DNA from: Nocardia amikacinitolerans NBRC 108937
GTDB lineage: Bacteria; Actinomycetota; Actinomycetes; Mycobacteriales; Mycobacteriaceae
Assembly: GCF_001612615.1 (NCBI RefSeq)
Contig: NZ_BDAU01000035.1
Span: 54,772-118,771 of the forward strand
Direction of reading: 5' to 3'
Length of the DNA: 64,000 nt
Below, in pieces: positions 26,197-34,705 of this stretch (position 1 is its first letter; every line of letters starts with the position of its first letter). The position numbers were made by a program, and so were the translations under genes. Below the pieces are notes generated by a model that was not told the DNA's origin, did no database searches, and saw only the letters and a program-made list of their open reading frames with translations.

Positions 26197-26200
26197 GTTG

Positions 26201-26288
26201 TGGCGGAGGATAGGGGATTTGAACCCCTGAGGGCGTTAACCCAACCCGCGTTCCAGGCGAGCGCCATAGGCCACTAGGCGAATCCTCC
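26201..26288 (-). tRNA. tRNA-Ser (GGA anticodon)
   Basis: The minus strand reads a complete 88-nt class II tRNA with encoded CCA. The acceptor stem is GGAGGAT / ATCCTCC, the D-arm is GCCTAGTGGCCTATGGC and the anticodon stem is CTCGC / GCGGG around the loop CTGGAAC, so the anticodon is GGA. A long variable arm and the T-arm AGGGGTTCAAATCCCCT follow. The long variable arm and anticodon identify serine. It is divergent from ffs, as in relatives, and followed by its own terminator. Confidence 0.96.
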
Positions 26289-26451
26289 GTGGAGCAGCAT
26301 ACCGGTTGCCCCCGGTCGGACACCAAATTGGGATCGGTATCCGGGGGAGGGGGAGGGGGTTCGTGCTGGTCGGGGCGGGTTCTCGGCGCGGTGGTCGGCA
26401 AGGGGTATGGCGGTGTTTCGGCCCCGTGCGGACGGGGCTACGCGGACCCGC

Positions 26452-26457
26452 TACACT
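26452..26457 (+). promoter_or_regulatory. Probable -10 box of ffs
   Basis: TACACT ends seven bases before the inferred 5' end of the SRP RNA. No good -35 box is seen. Confidence 0.5.
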
Positions 26458-26464
26458 GGCCGAC

Positions 26465-26550
26465 GGATCCCGCGCGGCGCGCATCCTGTGAACTCCCCCA
26501 GGGCCGGAAGGCAGCAAGGGTCAACGGGCTCTGCCGGGTGCGCGGGGTCC
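26465..26550 (+). ncRNA. ffs: Signal recognition particle RNA, small bacterial type (4.5S)
   Basis: An 86-nt hairpin RNA. The apex CCAGGGCCGGAAGGCAGCAA contains the GGAA tetraloop and the asymmetric internal loop that binds Ffh; the outer stem GGATCCCGCGC pairs with GCGCGGGGTCC. The RNA with Ffh targets membrane and secreted proteins to the translocon. The ends are inferred from the stem, so they may be off by a few bases. Its position between tRNA-Ser and the aspartate-aminotransferase-like gene agrees with the mycobacterial order. Confidence 0.95.
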
Positions 26551-26778
26551 CCTATATTCCGGCCGATGCCGAAGATCGGGCACTTGCCCTCAGTTCCGGA
26601 AGATCGCCGAACGGGTGCGGCCGTCCTCGAACCGCGGATGCCCGTAGCGCAGGCGGAGGTATCGCCCCAATTCCGAGCAACACACGGGTAACGTGGTCAA
26701 CGGTCCACCGACGGTCGGACGACTTCGGTACGGACATCGACCCCAACGCCACTTCGCTGCTTCGAAAGGCTGCTCAGG
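26551..26778. other. Leader region between ffs and the aminotransferase gene
   Basis: No gene, hairpin or regulatory motif is evident in these 228 bases. Open frames in it run out of the ffs sequence and are not supported. It must hold the promoter of the aminotransferase gene unless that is read through from ffs. Confidence 0.4.
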
Positions 26779-28068
26779 ATGCCCCGGCAAACGCAGATCG
26801 GTTTGATGAGCCATGAGGAGCTCGTGTCCGAACACGAGTCCCAGACCGCGAACTACGCGACGCTCAAGACCGAGAAGCTCACGCTGGACCTGACTCGCGG
26901 AAAACCTTCGCCGGAACAACTCGATCTCTCCGCGGAACTGCTCTCGCTGCCCGGTGACGGCGACTACCGCGACGGCACGGGCACCGACTGCCGCAACTAC
27001 GGTGGGCTGCACGGTCTCCCGGAACTGCGCGCCATCTTCGGCGAGCTGCTCGGCATCCCCGTGGACAACCTGCTCGCGGGCAACAACGCGAGCCTCGAGC
27101 TGATGCACGACGTCATCACCTACGCGATGCTGTACGGCACCAACGATTCCGAGCGCCGCTGGGCCGCCGAGCCCACGCTGAAATTCCTCTGTCCCGCACC
27201 GGGTTACGACCGCCACTTCGCGATCACCGAGGCGCTCGGCTTCGAGATGATCCCGATCCCGATGCGCCACGACGGCCCTGACACCCACCGCATCGCCGAG
27301 CTGCTCGCCGCCGACCCGCAGATCAAGGGTCTGTGGGCGGTGCCGAACTACTCCAACCCGACCGGCGTCGTGTTCTCCGAAGATGTTGTGCGGGAACTGG
27401 TTTCGATGCCCGCCGCCGCGCCGGACTTCCGCCTGTTCTGGGACAACGCCTACGCGGTGCACCCGCTGACCGACACCGCCGCGCCCGTGTTCGACGTGCT
27501 CGGCATGGCCGCCGCCGCGGGAAACCCGAACCGGCCCATCGTGTTCGCGTCCACCTCGAAGATCACCTTCGCCGGCGCGGGCGTCAGCTTCCTCGGCGCG
27601 TCCACCGCGAACCTGGACTGGTACCTCTCGCACGCCGCGAAGAAGAGCATCGGCCCCGACAAGATCAACCAGCTGCGCCACCTGCGTTTCTTCAAGGACG
27701 CCGAGGGCGTGCGGGCGCACATGCAGAAGCATCGCGAGATCCTGGAGCCGAAGTTCGCCCTGGTGCTGAAGATCCTGGAGGACCGGCTCGGCGCGTCGAA
27801 GGTGGCGTCCTGGACCGAGCCCAAGGGCGGCTACTTCATCAGCCTCGACGTGCTGGAGGGCACCGCGGCCCGGGTGATCGCGCTCGCCAAGGACGCGGGT
27901 ATCGCGCTGACCGCCGCCGGTTCGGCGTTCCCCTACCGAAACGACCCGGAGGACAAGAACATTCGCATCGCCCCCAGCTTCCCGAAGCTTCCGGAACTGG
28001 AGAAGGCGATGGACGGCCTGGCCACCTGCGTCCTGCTGGCGGCCACCGAGAAGCTGCTCGGCAAGTAG
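26779..28068 (+). CDS. Class I/II aminotransferase, Rv3722c-like aspartate aminotransferase
   Basis: A 429-residue PLP enzyme. It carries KLTLDLTRGKPSPEQLDLS, the PLP-phosphate region AGNNASLELMHD, VPNYSNPTGVVFS with the cofactor Asn, LFWDNAYAVH, the lysine loop ASTSKITFAGAGVSF and an Arg near ENIRIAPSF (here KNIRIAPSF) for the substrate carboxylate. This is the family of M. tuberculosis Rv3722c, reported as the main aspartate aminotransferase there; older databases call it a MocR-like fragment, but it has no helix-turn-helix. Starts: ATG 26779 or ATG 26806 (MSHEEL); the latter better fits relatives. The gene lies next to ffs and, in relatives, dnaX. Confidence 0.92.
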   Translation: MPRQTQIGLMSHEELVSEHESQTANYATLKTEKLTLDLTRGKPSPEQLDLSAELLSLPGDGDYRDGTGTDCRNYGGLHGLPELRAIFGELLGIPVDNLLAGNNASLELMHDVITYAMLYGTNDSERRWAAEPTLKFLCPAPGYDRHFAITEALGFEMIPIPMRHDGPDTHRIAELLAADPQIKGLWAVPNYSNPTGVVFSEDVVRELVSMPAAAPDFRLFWDNAYAVHPLTDTAAPVFDVLGMAAAAGNPNRPIVFASTSKITFAGAGVSFLGASTANLDWYLSHAAKKSIGPDKINQLRHLRFFKDAEGVRAHMQKHREILEPKFALVLKILEDRLGASKVASWTEPKGGYFISLDVLEGTAARVIALAKDAGIALTAAGSAFPYRNDPEDKNIRIAPSFPKLPELEKAMDGLATCVLLAATEKLLGK

Positions 28069-28192
28069 CGGCTGGCGGCTGCCCGACAACCAGCACCGAA
28101 CAGCCGGTCGACAACCAGCACCGGGCGGCCGCTCATCGACCAGCATCGAGCGGCCGCCCATCGGCTGGCACCGAGACGCCGCTCGATGAATA
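28069..28192. repeat. Degenerate 25-bp direct repeats after the aminotransferase gene
   Basis: About four and a half units follow the stop codon, each like GCCGCTCATCGACC then AGCATCGAGCG: variants start near 28080, 28103, 28128 and 28153. They end just before the terminator at 28200. No gene is seen in them. Confidence 0.7.
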
Positions 28193-28199
28193 GAACGAA

Positions 28200-28235
28200 C
28201 GACGGCCCTCCGCACACCGGTGCGGAGGGCCGTCG
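28200..28235. terminator. Bidirectional terminator between convergent genes
   Basis: CGACGGCCCTCCGCAC (28200-28215) pairs perfectly with GTGCGGAGGGCCGTCG (28220-28235). A 16-bp stem with a 4-base loop lies between the aminotransferase and SRPBCC genes. Confidence 0.9.
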
Positions 28236-28262
28236 GCGTAAGACGCTCCGACCAGACGCGTT

Positions 28263-28700
28263 CTACCGCGCTTCCAGCAGCGCTTTCAATCGCGCCAGAT
28301 CCGCCCGGTTCGCCCGCCGCATGGCCGACTCCATGACCGGCGCGACCACCTTCCCGAAGCCAGCGGGCTCCCCGCGATTGCGCAGCGTCATCCGGGTGCC
28401 GGTCCCGGCAGCCGCCCACGTGTAGGTGGTCTCCATGGGAAACGGCCCCTGCGCGGTGCTCATCACCAGCCGCGAACCGGGCTCGTACTCGACGATCTCG
28501 TAGGTGTAGACCAGCCGCCTACCGAGGAAGTACGCGACGAACTCCATGCGGGAGCCCACCCGCAGCGGCGGCTCGGTCTGCCACTCGACGCTGCGGATGT
28601 TGGCGTACCACTCGGGCGCGTTCGTCGGATCCCCCGCGTACGCGGACACGACCTCGGGCGGCCGTTCGATGACGGTCTCGGTCAGCACGTCGACAGCCAT
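28263..28700 (-). CDS. SRPBCC family protein
   Basis: A 145-residue START-like ligand-binding protein: VDVLTETVIERPPEVVSAYA opens the fold, NAPEWYANIRSVEWQ and GSRMEFVAYFLGRRLVYTYE are central strands, and ESAMRRANRADLARLKALLE is the long C-terminal helix. It most resembles the polyketide-cyclase/dehydrase type. No enzymatic residues are evident. It follows the methyltransferase gene by ten bases on the same strand, so they are likely co-transcribed. Confidence 0.88.
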   Translation of the reverse strand: MAVDVLTETVIERPPEVVSAYAGDPTNAPEWYANIRSVEWQTEPPLRVGSRMEFVAYFLGRRLVYTYEIVEYEPGSRLVMSTAQGPFPMETTYTWAAAGTGTRMTLRNRGEPAGFGKVVAPVMESAMRRANRADLARLKALLEAR

Positions 28701-28710
28701 CGCGTGCGCC

Positions 28711-29559
28711 TCAGTGCGGCTTATGCGCCAGCACCGCGAACATCGTCACCGACAGATGGATGTCGCCGCTGGCCGCGCCGCGCTCGAGATCGGCGAGCAG
28801 CTGGTCGCGCTGCGCCTCGGTGATGGAGCCCCGCGCCACCGCCATGGCCGAGATGCGGGTGACCAGCGAGCCGGCACCCACGCTGCGGTCCTGCACCAAC
28901 GCGTGCGAGCCGATGTCGTCGACGACCAGGCCCGCCTGGGTCAGCAGGCCGGGCAGCCTGCGGCCGGAGAGCGGGTTCGTGGTCGCCGAGACCAGCGTGT
29001 CCAGCACCTGCCGGACCACCTGCCGGTCGCCGGGATGCACGATCGCGGTGTCCCAGTCGACGTCCATCACCACCGCACGCCCGCCGGGACGTAGCACCCT
29101 GGCGATCTCGTTCGCCGCGCGAGCAGGGGCGGTCAGGTGCTGGAAGACGCGCTCGCACAGCAGCGCGTCGAAGGAGTCCGCGCCGAACGGAATGCCGTAG
29201 GCGTCTCCGGAGTGGAATTTCGCGCGCGAGCCCAGCTGGGACGCGCGGCGCTCGGCGGAGGCGAGCAGGTGCGGATCGGGCTCGACACCGACCGCCTCGC
29301 CGGTCGGTCCGACGGCGTCGGCGAAGGCGATGACCTCCGAGCCGGTGCCGGAGCCGACGTCGACGGCGTGTTCGCCGGGTTGCAGTGCGAGCGCGTCGTG
29401 TGCCCAGGTGCGCAGCCGCCGGATACCGGGCAGCGTGGCCTGTAGGTCGCGCACGTCGACCAATTGATCCTGGCCCGCGCTGTCGAAGCGATCGGGGCGC
29501 AATGAATAGGTGTCCATGGGCGCGTATCCGTCCCTAGGTATTGCCGTCGTCTCAGGCAT
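28711..29559 (-). CDS. SAM-dependent methyltransferase, class I
   Basis: A 282-residue Rossmann-fold methyltransferase of the UbiE/Methyltransf_11 type. It has SAM motif I in AVDVGSGTGSEVIAFADAVG (about residues 64-83), the acidic motif VGVEPDPHLL and DSFDALLCERVFQHL, and the post-motif LRPGGRAVVMDVDWDTAIV. Substrate unknown. ATG 29559 is the longest start; ATG 29517 (MDTYSLRPDRF) is also possible since neither has a clear ribosome site. It heads a two-gene minus-strand unit with an SRPBCC gene and is divergent from the HhH-GPD gene. Confidence 0.9.
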   Translation of the reverse strand: MPETTAIPRDGYAPMDTYSLRPDRFDSAGQDQLVDVRDLQATLPGIRRLRTWAHDALALQPGEHAVDVGSGTGSEVIAFADAVGPTGEAVGVEPDPHLLASAERRASQLGSRAKFHSGDAYGIPFGADSFDALLCERVFQHLTAPARAANEIARVLRPGGRAVVMDVDWDTAIVHPGDRQVVRQVLDTLVSATTNPLSGRRLPGLLTQAGLVVDDIGSHALVQDRSVGAGSLVTRISAMAVARGSITEAQRDQLLADLERGAASGDIHLSVTMFAVLAHKPH

Positions 29560-29655
29560 GGCCAGAGCCTACGCGCGGCTGTGGCGTGCCGCACAGCTGG
29601 ACGCGGGTGAGATGATCGTCAGACGGAACGCGCCGACAAGCCGAAAGGAACGACG

Positions 29656-30240
29656 GTGACCGTCACACTGTGTCTCGCGCAGGAACCGGAGGCCGACAAG
29701 CTCCTGTCGGAGGACCCGTTCGCCCTTCTGACGGGCATGCTCCTCGATCAGCAGTTCCCACTCGAACACGCCTTCCGCGGTCCGAAGAAGATCGCCGACC
29801 GGATGGACGGGTTCGACATCCACAAGATCGCCGAGGCCGATCCGGAGGCGTTCGAGGAACTCGCCGCGACGCCGCCCGCCATCCACCGCTACGGACGCTC
29901 CATGGCGCGGCGCACCCAGGAACTGGCGCGCTATGTCATCGAGCATTACGACGGCGACACCGCCGCGATTTGGACGAACGGCGATCCGGACGGCAAGGAA
30001 GTGCTGCGCAGGCTGAAGGCGCTGCCCGGTTACGGCGACCAGAAAGCGCGCATCTTCCTCGCCCTGCTCGGCAAGCAGCTCGGCGTGCGCCCGAAGGGCT
30101 GGGAAAAGGCAGCCGGGGCGTATTCGGAGAAGGATTCGCGACGCTCGGCGGCCGACATCACCGATGCTCAGTCCCTGCTGGAGGTGCGGGCGTTCAAGAA
30201 GCGGATCAAGGCCGAAGCTAAGGAATCCGCGGCGAAATAG
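29656..30240 (+). CDS. HhH-GPD-type base excision repair protein
   Basis: A 194-residue helix-hairpin-helix protein of the DNA glycosylase superfamily. The first half LLTGMLLDQQFPLEHAFRGP resembles the AlkA/EndoIII helical core, and the HhH itself is LRRLKALPGYGDQKARIFLA near residues 117-136. The catalytic Asp after the hairpin and the Fe-S cluster Cys of EndoIII are absent, so enzyme activity is not assured. Start GTG 29656 behind AAAGGAA. It is a common actinobacterial orphan gene whose role in repair rests on homology only. Confidence 0.87.
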   Translation: MTVTLCLAQEPEADKLLSEDPFALLTGMLLDQQFPLEHAFRGPKKIADRMDGFDIHKIAEADPEAFEELAATPPAIHRYGRSMARRTQELARYVIEHYDGDTAAIWTNGDPDGKEVLRRLKALPGYGDQKARIFLALLGKQLGVRPKGWEKAAGAYSEKDSRRSAADITDAQSLLEVRAFKKRIKAEAKESAAK

Positions 30241-30394
30241 CGCAACGCGCACGGCCGGAGCGAAGGCGGCGGTGCGCATTTTGCTCGGCGGTTGCCCATT
30301 CCAATCTCGCTGCTTTTTTCCCTCGTCCCGAAGGCGCCGGTGCTCGATGCTTTTCCCTCGAACGAGCTCCATCGGATGAGGGATAGCAGTACGT

Positions 30395-31105
30395 ATGAGA
30401 ATCAGGAAACTCGCCGTGGTCGCGGCACTCGTGACCATGGCGACCGGTGTCACCGCGGGGACCGCGATGGCCGGGCCGGAGACCTCCGCCGGTGACGTCG
30501 TCAACTTCACCGCGACGCAGACCGAGACCGCGGCGATCATCAGCACCGACGCGGGCGCGATCGTCGCCGAGGACGGCGCGCTGAAGATCAAGGCAGCGGA
30601 CGGCACCGTGGTCGCTGGCACGCCGCTGAAGTTCCGGCTCGACGAGTTCGAGTTCCCGATCGCGGCGCAGATCTCCGATCGCACCGCGACGCTGACGCCC
30701 CAGCTCGATCTCGGTCACGCGACCTACAAACCGGTCGCGCTACCGTTCGAGGACAAGGCGCCGTGGAAGTCCGAGTACGACCGCGAGGTCGCGGCCTGGA
30801 CCCGGTTGACAAGCACCATCAGCATGGGCGCCACGATCGGCACGCTGGTCGGCGGCCTCGGTGGCGCCGCGGTCGGCTGCGTGGTCGGCGGCATCCTCGG
30901 TGGCGCGGCGGTCGGCGGCACCATCGTCGGACTGTTCGGGCCCTTCCTGCCCGCCGCTGCCGTCGGCTGCATCGCCGGTGCGGCCGCGGTCGGTGCGCTC
31001 GGCACCATCGCGGGCCAGATCTTCGTGACGGCGCCGGTCGCCATCGGTGCGGTCGTTCAGTACTTCTCGACGGTCAACGCGCCGTTCAACGCGCCCGCGA
31101 AGTAG
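30395..31105 (+). CDS. Secreted or surface protein with glycine-zipper region
   Basis: A 236-residue protein. The signal peptide is KLAVVAALVTMATGVTAGTAMA (about residues 5-26). A soluble domain of about 105 residues follows, and then a Gly/Ala-rich hydrophobic tract from GATIGTLVGGLGGAAVGCVV to about residue 215 with GxxxG spacings, typical of glycine-zipper oligomers and pore-forming or membrane-associated proteins. Four Cys lie in this tract. I do not recognise the N-terminal domain; similar proteins are frequent in Nocardia. The 154-bp upstream gap has no visible motif. Confidence 0.8.
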   Translation: MRIRKLAVVAALVTMATGVTAGTAMAGPETSAGDVVNFTATQTETAAIISTDAGAIVAEDGALKIKAADGTVVAGTPLKFRLDEFEFPIAAQISDRTATLTPQLDLGHATYKPVALPFEDKAPWKSEYDREVAAWTRLTSTISMGATIGTLVGGLGGAAVGCVVGGILGGAAVGGTIVGLFGPFLPAAAVGCIAGAAAVGALGTIAGQIFVTAPVAIGAVVQYFSTVNAPFNAPAK

Positions 31106-31130
31106 TCCGTTCGACCGCGCCTGGAAAACG

Positions 31131-31162
31131 GCCCCGCCCAATGCCTTTCGCTTGGGCGGGGC
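31131..31162 (+). terminator. Terminator after the glycine-zipper protein gene
   Basis: GCCCCGCCCAA (31131-31141) pairs with TTGGGCGGGGC (31152-31162), an 11-bp stem 25 bp after the stop codon. Confidence 0.75.
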
Positions 31163-31262
31163 TTCGGCGTGCGCGCCTCTGACCAGGCGAAACGCTGTGT
31201 CCTCGCACACCGAGGAGCGCGGATGCTTGGTGCGCCGGTGAATTCGGTGTTACCTTTTTTTC

Positions 31263-31370
31263 ATGTCCATCAGCAGCCCATCCGCCTTGCGGGTCACCTA
31301 CGTGACCGCCGCGCTCGGCCTGCGGCTGCCGCTGACCAGGGAGCTGTGTCGCTCTCTTCGTCGCAGCTGA
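31263..31370 (+). CDS. Possible 35-residue leader peptide upstream of ROK gene
   Basis: ATG 31263 opens a 35-codon frame, MSISSPSALRVTYV through LCRSLRRS, that ends 87 bp before the ROK-family start. It is preceded by a T-rich stretch (ACCTTTTTTTC) that is unusual in this GC-rich region, but by no good Shine-Dalgarno sequence. The C-terminus is Arg/Leu/Cys-rich. Between it and the ROK gene lies GTCCCG / CGGGAC (about 31419-31439). It could be a regulatory leader peptide or a chance frame in a 352-bp gap. Confidence 0.35.
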   Translation: MSISSPSALRVTYVTAALGLRLPLTRELCRSLRRS

Positions 31371-31457
31371 GCCGCCTTTTCGGCGTGCGCGCTGCCTCGT
31401 CGCCGCTTCTGTAGGCACGTCCCGTTCGCAGGCGGGACTTCAGCAAGGACTCTTCAT

Positions 31458-32723
31458 ATGTCGATCCCTACCCTGGAACGATCCGCTTCGCGGGTCGCCA
31501 CCGGCCGCGTCCGTGTCCAGCGCCCCGTCGTCGCTCCGGAACTCCGCATCTCCGACAATCCGGCGGCGGCCGTGCTGCGCGCCGCGACCGGTGGCCCCAT
31601 CTCGCGCGACAATGCCGCGCGCGCAACGGGTTCGAGCATCGCGACGGTCAACCGCCAGGTGTCGGCGCTGTTGAACGCCGGACTGCTGCGTGAGCGTCCG
31701 GACCTGACCACCTCGGGTGCGGTCGGCCGGCCACGGGTGCCGTTCGAGGTCGACCACGACACCTATCTGACCCTCGGCATCCACATCGGCGCCGCCGCGA
31801 CCAAGATCGTCGCCGCCGATCTGCGCGGCCGGATCCTCGGCGGTCTCGCGATCGCGACCCCGCAGACGGGCCAGGAATTCGCGACGACGACCGTCGCGCG
31901 CAGCGCGAAAGCCTTTCTGCAGCGCTGGCATCGGCGAAAACCGCTGTGGGCGGGTGTCGCGATCGGTGGCCGCGTCGACCCGCTGACCGGCGTGGTCGAC
32001 CACCCCAAGCTGGATTGGAAGGGCGCCCAGGTCGGCGCGGTGCTCGGTGACGTGCTCGAGCTGCCGGTCTCGGTGGCGCCGCACGTCGAGGCGATGGCGG
32101 GCTCGGAACTGCTGTTGCCGACACCGGAACCGCGCGAGGGGCAGCAGCGCGGCAGCAGCCTGTTCTTCTATGTCCGCGAAACCGCGGGTATCGCAGTCAC
32201 TCTCGACGGCCGCGTGCACACTCCGAGCAACGGCCCTGGTTCGATCGCGCACCTGCCCACCGGCTCGGACGTCGAATGCACCTGCGGACGGCGCGGCTGC
32301 TTGGAGGTAACCGTCGGTGACCGCGCGCTGCACGCGCGGGCGGTCGGGCGCGGAATCATCCCGGCGTACAACGGAACCGCGGGCTCGACCATCGCGGACC
32401 TGTACCGCGCGGCCGCGGGCGGTTCGGTCCCGGCGCGCGAACTGCTCGCCGAGCGAGCCGCCATGCTCGGCAGCACCGTCGCGCTCGTGCGGGACATGCT
32501 CAACCCGGATCGCGTCATCCTCGGCGGGCAGGCGTTCACCGGCTACCGCCCCGGCATCGCGCACGTCGCGGAGGCGTTCCGGCGGAGCTCCACCCTCCCG
32601 CCGACCGACATCCGCATCAGCGGATTCGGCGGCAAGGTCCAGGAATTCGCCGCCGTGGTCACGTCGCTCAGCACGCTCTACGCCGACCCGCTCGCCGCCA
32701 TGCGCCGCAGGTTCCCCGACTGA
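31458..32723 (+). CDS. ROK family transcriptional regulator
   Basis: A 421-residue protein: an N-terminal winged helix (RDNAARATGSSIATVNRQVS, about residues 51-70) fused to a ROK kinase-like domain. The ATP-binding region and zinc motif show as LGIHIGAAATKIVAADLRG and CTCGRRGCLE (about 274-283), which has the ROK zinc CxCGxxGC pattern. Such regulators, like NagC/Mlc, bind sugars or phosphosugars; some mycobacterial members regulate surface genes. The phosphate-binding and catalytic Asp regions are changed, suggesting a regulator rather than an enzyme. It stands alone, so its targets are unknown, apart from a possible leader ORF upstream. Confidence 0.9.
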   Translation: MSIPTLERSASRVATGRVRVQRPVVAPELRISDNPAAAVLRAATGGPISRDNAARATGSSIATVNRQVSALLNAGLLRERPDLTTSGAVGRPRVPFEVDHDTYLTLGIHIGAAATKIVAADLRGRILGGLAIATPQTGQEFATTTVARSAKAFLQRWHRRKPLWAGVAIGGRVDPLTGVVDHPKLDWKGAQVGAVLGDVLELPVSVAPHVEAMAGSELLLPTPEPREGQQRGSSLFFYVRETAGIAVTLDGRVHTPSNGPGSIAHLPTGSDVECTCGRRGCLEVTVGDRALHARAVGRGIIPAYNGTAGSTIADLYRAAAGGSVPARELLAERAAMLGSTVALVRDMLNPDRVILGGQAFTGYRPGIAHVAEAFRRSSTLPPTDIRISGFGGKVQEFAAVVTSLSTLYADPLAAMRRRFPD

Positions 32724-32734
32724 CGCCGAGTTGC

Positions 32735-32945
32735 GATCGCCGACCGGTACCGACCTGCGCTGGCCGATCGACGGGTCGCGTTTGCCGGTCGACACAGCCT
32801 GCGTTAGCCGATCGACACGGCCCGCGTTGGCCGATCGACGCCGGGCTGCGTTGGCCGATCGACGCCGAGCCGCGACAACGAGGTGCGTTGGCGGGTGCCG
32901 AGCCGCGTCGCCTATCGACGCCGATCTGTGTTCGCCGACTGATCG
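32735..32945. repeat. Degenerate 22-24 bp direct repeats after the ROK gene
   Basis: About eight units vary on GCCGATCGACGCC then GGGCTGCGTTG; good copies begin near 32761, 32807, 32829 and 32853. They run from just past the stop codon to the terminator at 32957. No coding sense was seen. Confidence 0.75.
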
Positions 32946-32956
32946 CGTCGAAACGT

Positions 32957-32991
32957 CGAAGGCCGGGTGTTTTCGGAGAACCCGGCCTTCG
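32957..32991. terminator. Bidirectional terminator between ROK and DUF2207 genes
   Basis: CGAAGGCCGGGT (32957-32968) pairs perfectly with ACCCGGCCTTCG (32980-32991), loop 11 bases, between convergent genes. Confidence 0.9.
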
Positions 32992-33002
32992 GCGTGCGTT
33001 CG

Positions 33003-34628
33003 TCAGCGGGCAGACGATCCGGTGAACAGTCCCTCGAGCGCCGTGATGAAGAACGGGAAGTGGGCGGCGAATCGGTGCAGGTTCTGGTCGCTTTCGAAGC
33101 TGCCGAACCAGTAGAGGCCGGGTTGGGCGTCGGCGGCCGGGTTCAGGTCGCGGAAGGCGCGAATCCAGTTGTCGGCGCGGCCGCCGACCACGGTGAACGG
33201 CAGCGCGCGGGAGAACACCGTCTCCTGGTCGGTCGGCGGAATCTGTTCGCGCCGAGTGGCGTCCAGCCCGCGCTGCAGTGCGCGCACCTGGCCTGCCAAC
33301 CTGCGACCGTCCTGGGTGCGCACCGGTAGGTACTTCGGCATCAGCACGGTCGCCACGCCCGCGAGCAGGATCGCGACGCCGACCAGCGCGGAGCCCGAGG
33401 TGACGGCCAATCCCACCGTCGCTGCGATGCCCGCGACGATCAGCGCGCCGCCCACCCAGACCGGAAGCCCGATGCGGGACCGGTCGGCGAAGGCGCCGCG
33501 GCGCACCGCGTCATCGATCATGGCCTTGCGGATCGGCTCGGCATGCACCCGTCCCGGCGCGCGCAATTCGGCGACGGTGACCGCGTCGGCGCCCTCCGGC
33601 AGCAGCGCCGCGTACACCGCCTTCTCGTAATCGCGCAGCTGGTCGTCGGCGGCGTTCACCCTGGTGATGCGCCAATCGTTCTCGCCACTCGGCGTGATCC
33701 AGATGTAGCGTCGCACCGCGAGATCCACCACGGTGGCGGCGATATCGATCGGGTCGGCGTGCTCGTCGAGCAGCACGCCCGCCTCACCGGGCAGGATGCC
33801 GTCGGGCGAGGTGAACTGCACCTGGTTGCCGTCGCGCAGCAGCGGGTCGACGGTTTCGGAACCGCTTCCCGCCGCGGCGTTCTCGCGACGGGCGCGCAGC
33901 ACGAACGCGGCCAGACCGGCAAGCGCGAGCAGCAGCACGCCGAAGGCGGCCAGCACCGGACCGGTCACCGAGAACGGACCTGGCGCGCCCTTGTCCTCGA
34001 TGTCGGCGTTCGCGGGGACCGTGCCGGGCGGAAGTTGCAGGGTCAGGTCGATCGCGTCGCCCTTGTGCAGGTCGGTCTGCTCGAGCCAGAGCACGCCGTC
34101 GGCCTCGATGCGCACGTCGGCGCACGGCCTGGTGTTGCCGGGCGGCCCGAGTTTGCAGTCCACGATGGCCATTTCGTAGCTCGGGCTGATCACCGAGGCG
34201 CTGATGGACGCGATGTCGGCGTTCATCACGCCGAGCCAGTGGAACACCTGGGTGCCGGGTGCGTCGCTGACGGTGTTGTGGATCGAGTACTTGTAGCTGG
34301 ACTCGCCAGGCTTGGCTTCGATGGTGAACTGATCGTTGGCGACCGTCGCGGTGCCCGCGCCCTGCGCGTCGATATCGGTGACCTCGAACCGCCGTTCCAC
34401 GTCGTCCTTCAACTGAAGACGCAGGGGCAGCGACATCTTGAACGATTCGCCGGGCGGCACGGTCACCGTCTCGTCGACTTCGAGCACGCCCTCGCGGCTG
34501 AGTTTCAGATCCGCGACAATGGTCACACCCTCGGGCGTCGGTTCGCTCTGGGCACCCGGCGCGGTCGCCACCAATCCCGCGAAGGCGAGAATCAGCGCGC
34601 CCGCGGCGGCCCCCCGAAATGTCAGCAT
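33003..34628 (-). CDS. DUF2207 membrane protein
   Basis: A 541-residue protein. The signal peptide or first helix is GALILAFAGLVATAPGA (about residues 10-26). An extracytoplasmic beta-rich DUF2207 domain follows, to about residue 200. A membrane helix FSVTGPVLAAFGVLLLALAG then leads to a cytosolic region with the winged-helix-like DAVTVAELRAPGRVHAEPI, and a pair of helices around WVGGALIVAGIAATVGLAV. The role is unknown; family members are predicted membrane proteins. It is divergent from two zinc metallopeptidase genes, which suggests joint function at the envelope (inference). Confidence 0.88.
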   Translation of the reverse strand: MLTFRGAAAGALILAFAGLVATAPGAQSEPTPEGVTIVADLKLSREGVLEVDETVTVPPGESFKMSLPLRLQLKDDVERRFEVTDIDAQGAGTATVANDQFTIEAKPGESSYKYSIHNTVSDAPGTQVFHWLGVMNADIASISASVISPSYEMAIVDCKLGPPGNTRPCADVRIEADGVLWLEQTDLHKGDAIDLTLQLPPGTVPANADIEDKGAPGPFSVTGPVLAAFGVLLLALAGLAAFVLRARRENAAAGSGSETVDPLLRDGNQVQFTSPDGILPGEAGVLLDEHADPIDIAATVVDLAVRRYIWITPSGENDWRITRVNAADDQLRDYEKAVYAALLPEGADAVTVAELRAPGRVHAEPIRKAMIDDAVRRGAFADRSRIGLPVWVGGALIVAGIAATVGLAVTSGSALVGVAILLAGVATVLMPKYLPVRTQDGRRLAGQVRALQRGLDATRREQIPPTDQETVFSRALPFTVVGGRADNWIRAFRDLNPAADAQPGLYWFGSFESDQNLHRFAAHFPFFITALEGLFTGSSAR

Positions 34629-34705
34629 GGGTGCCTACTCTAGACAGGTTGCTATTCTTCGTCAGCGGCTGTCGACGATCACCTAGGGCGAGGGGGTACG
34701 GGGGA

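Noticed and set aside
26289..26816. ORFs over tRNA-Ser and ffs
   Set aside because: The sequence is explained by the two RNA genes; translations have no features.
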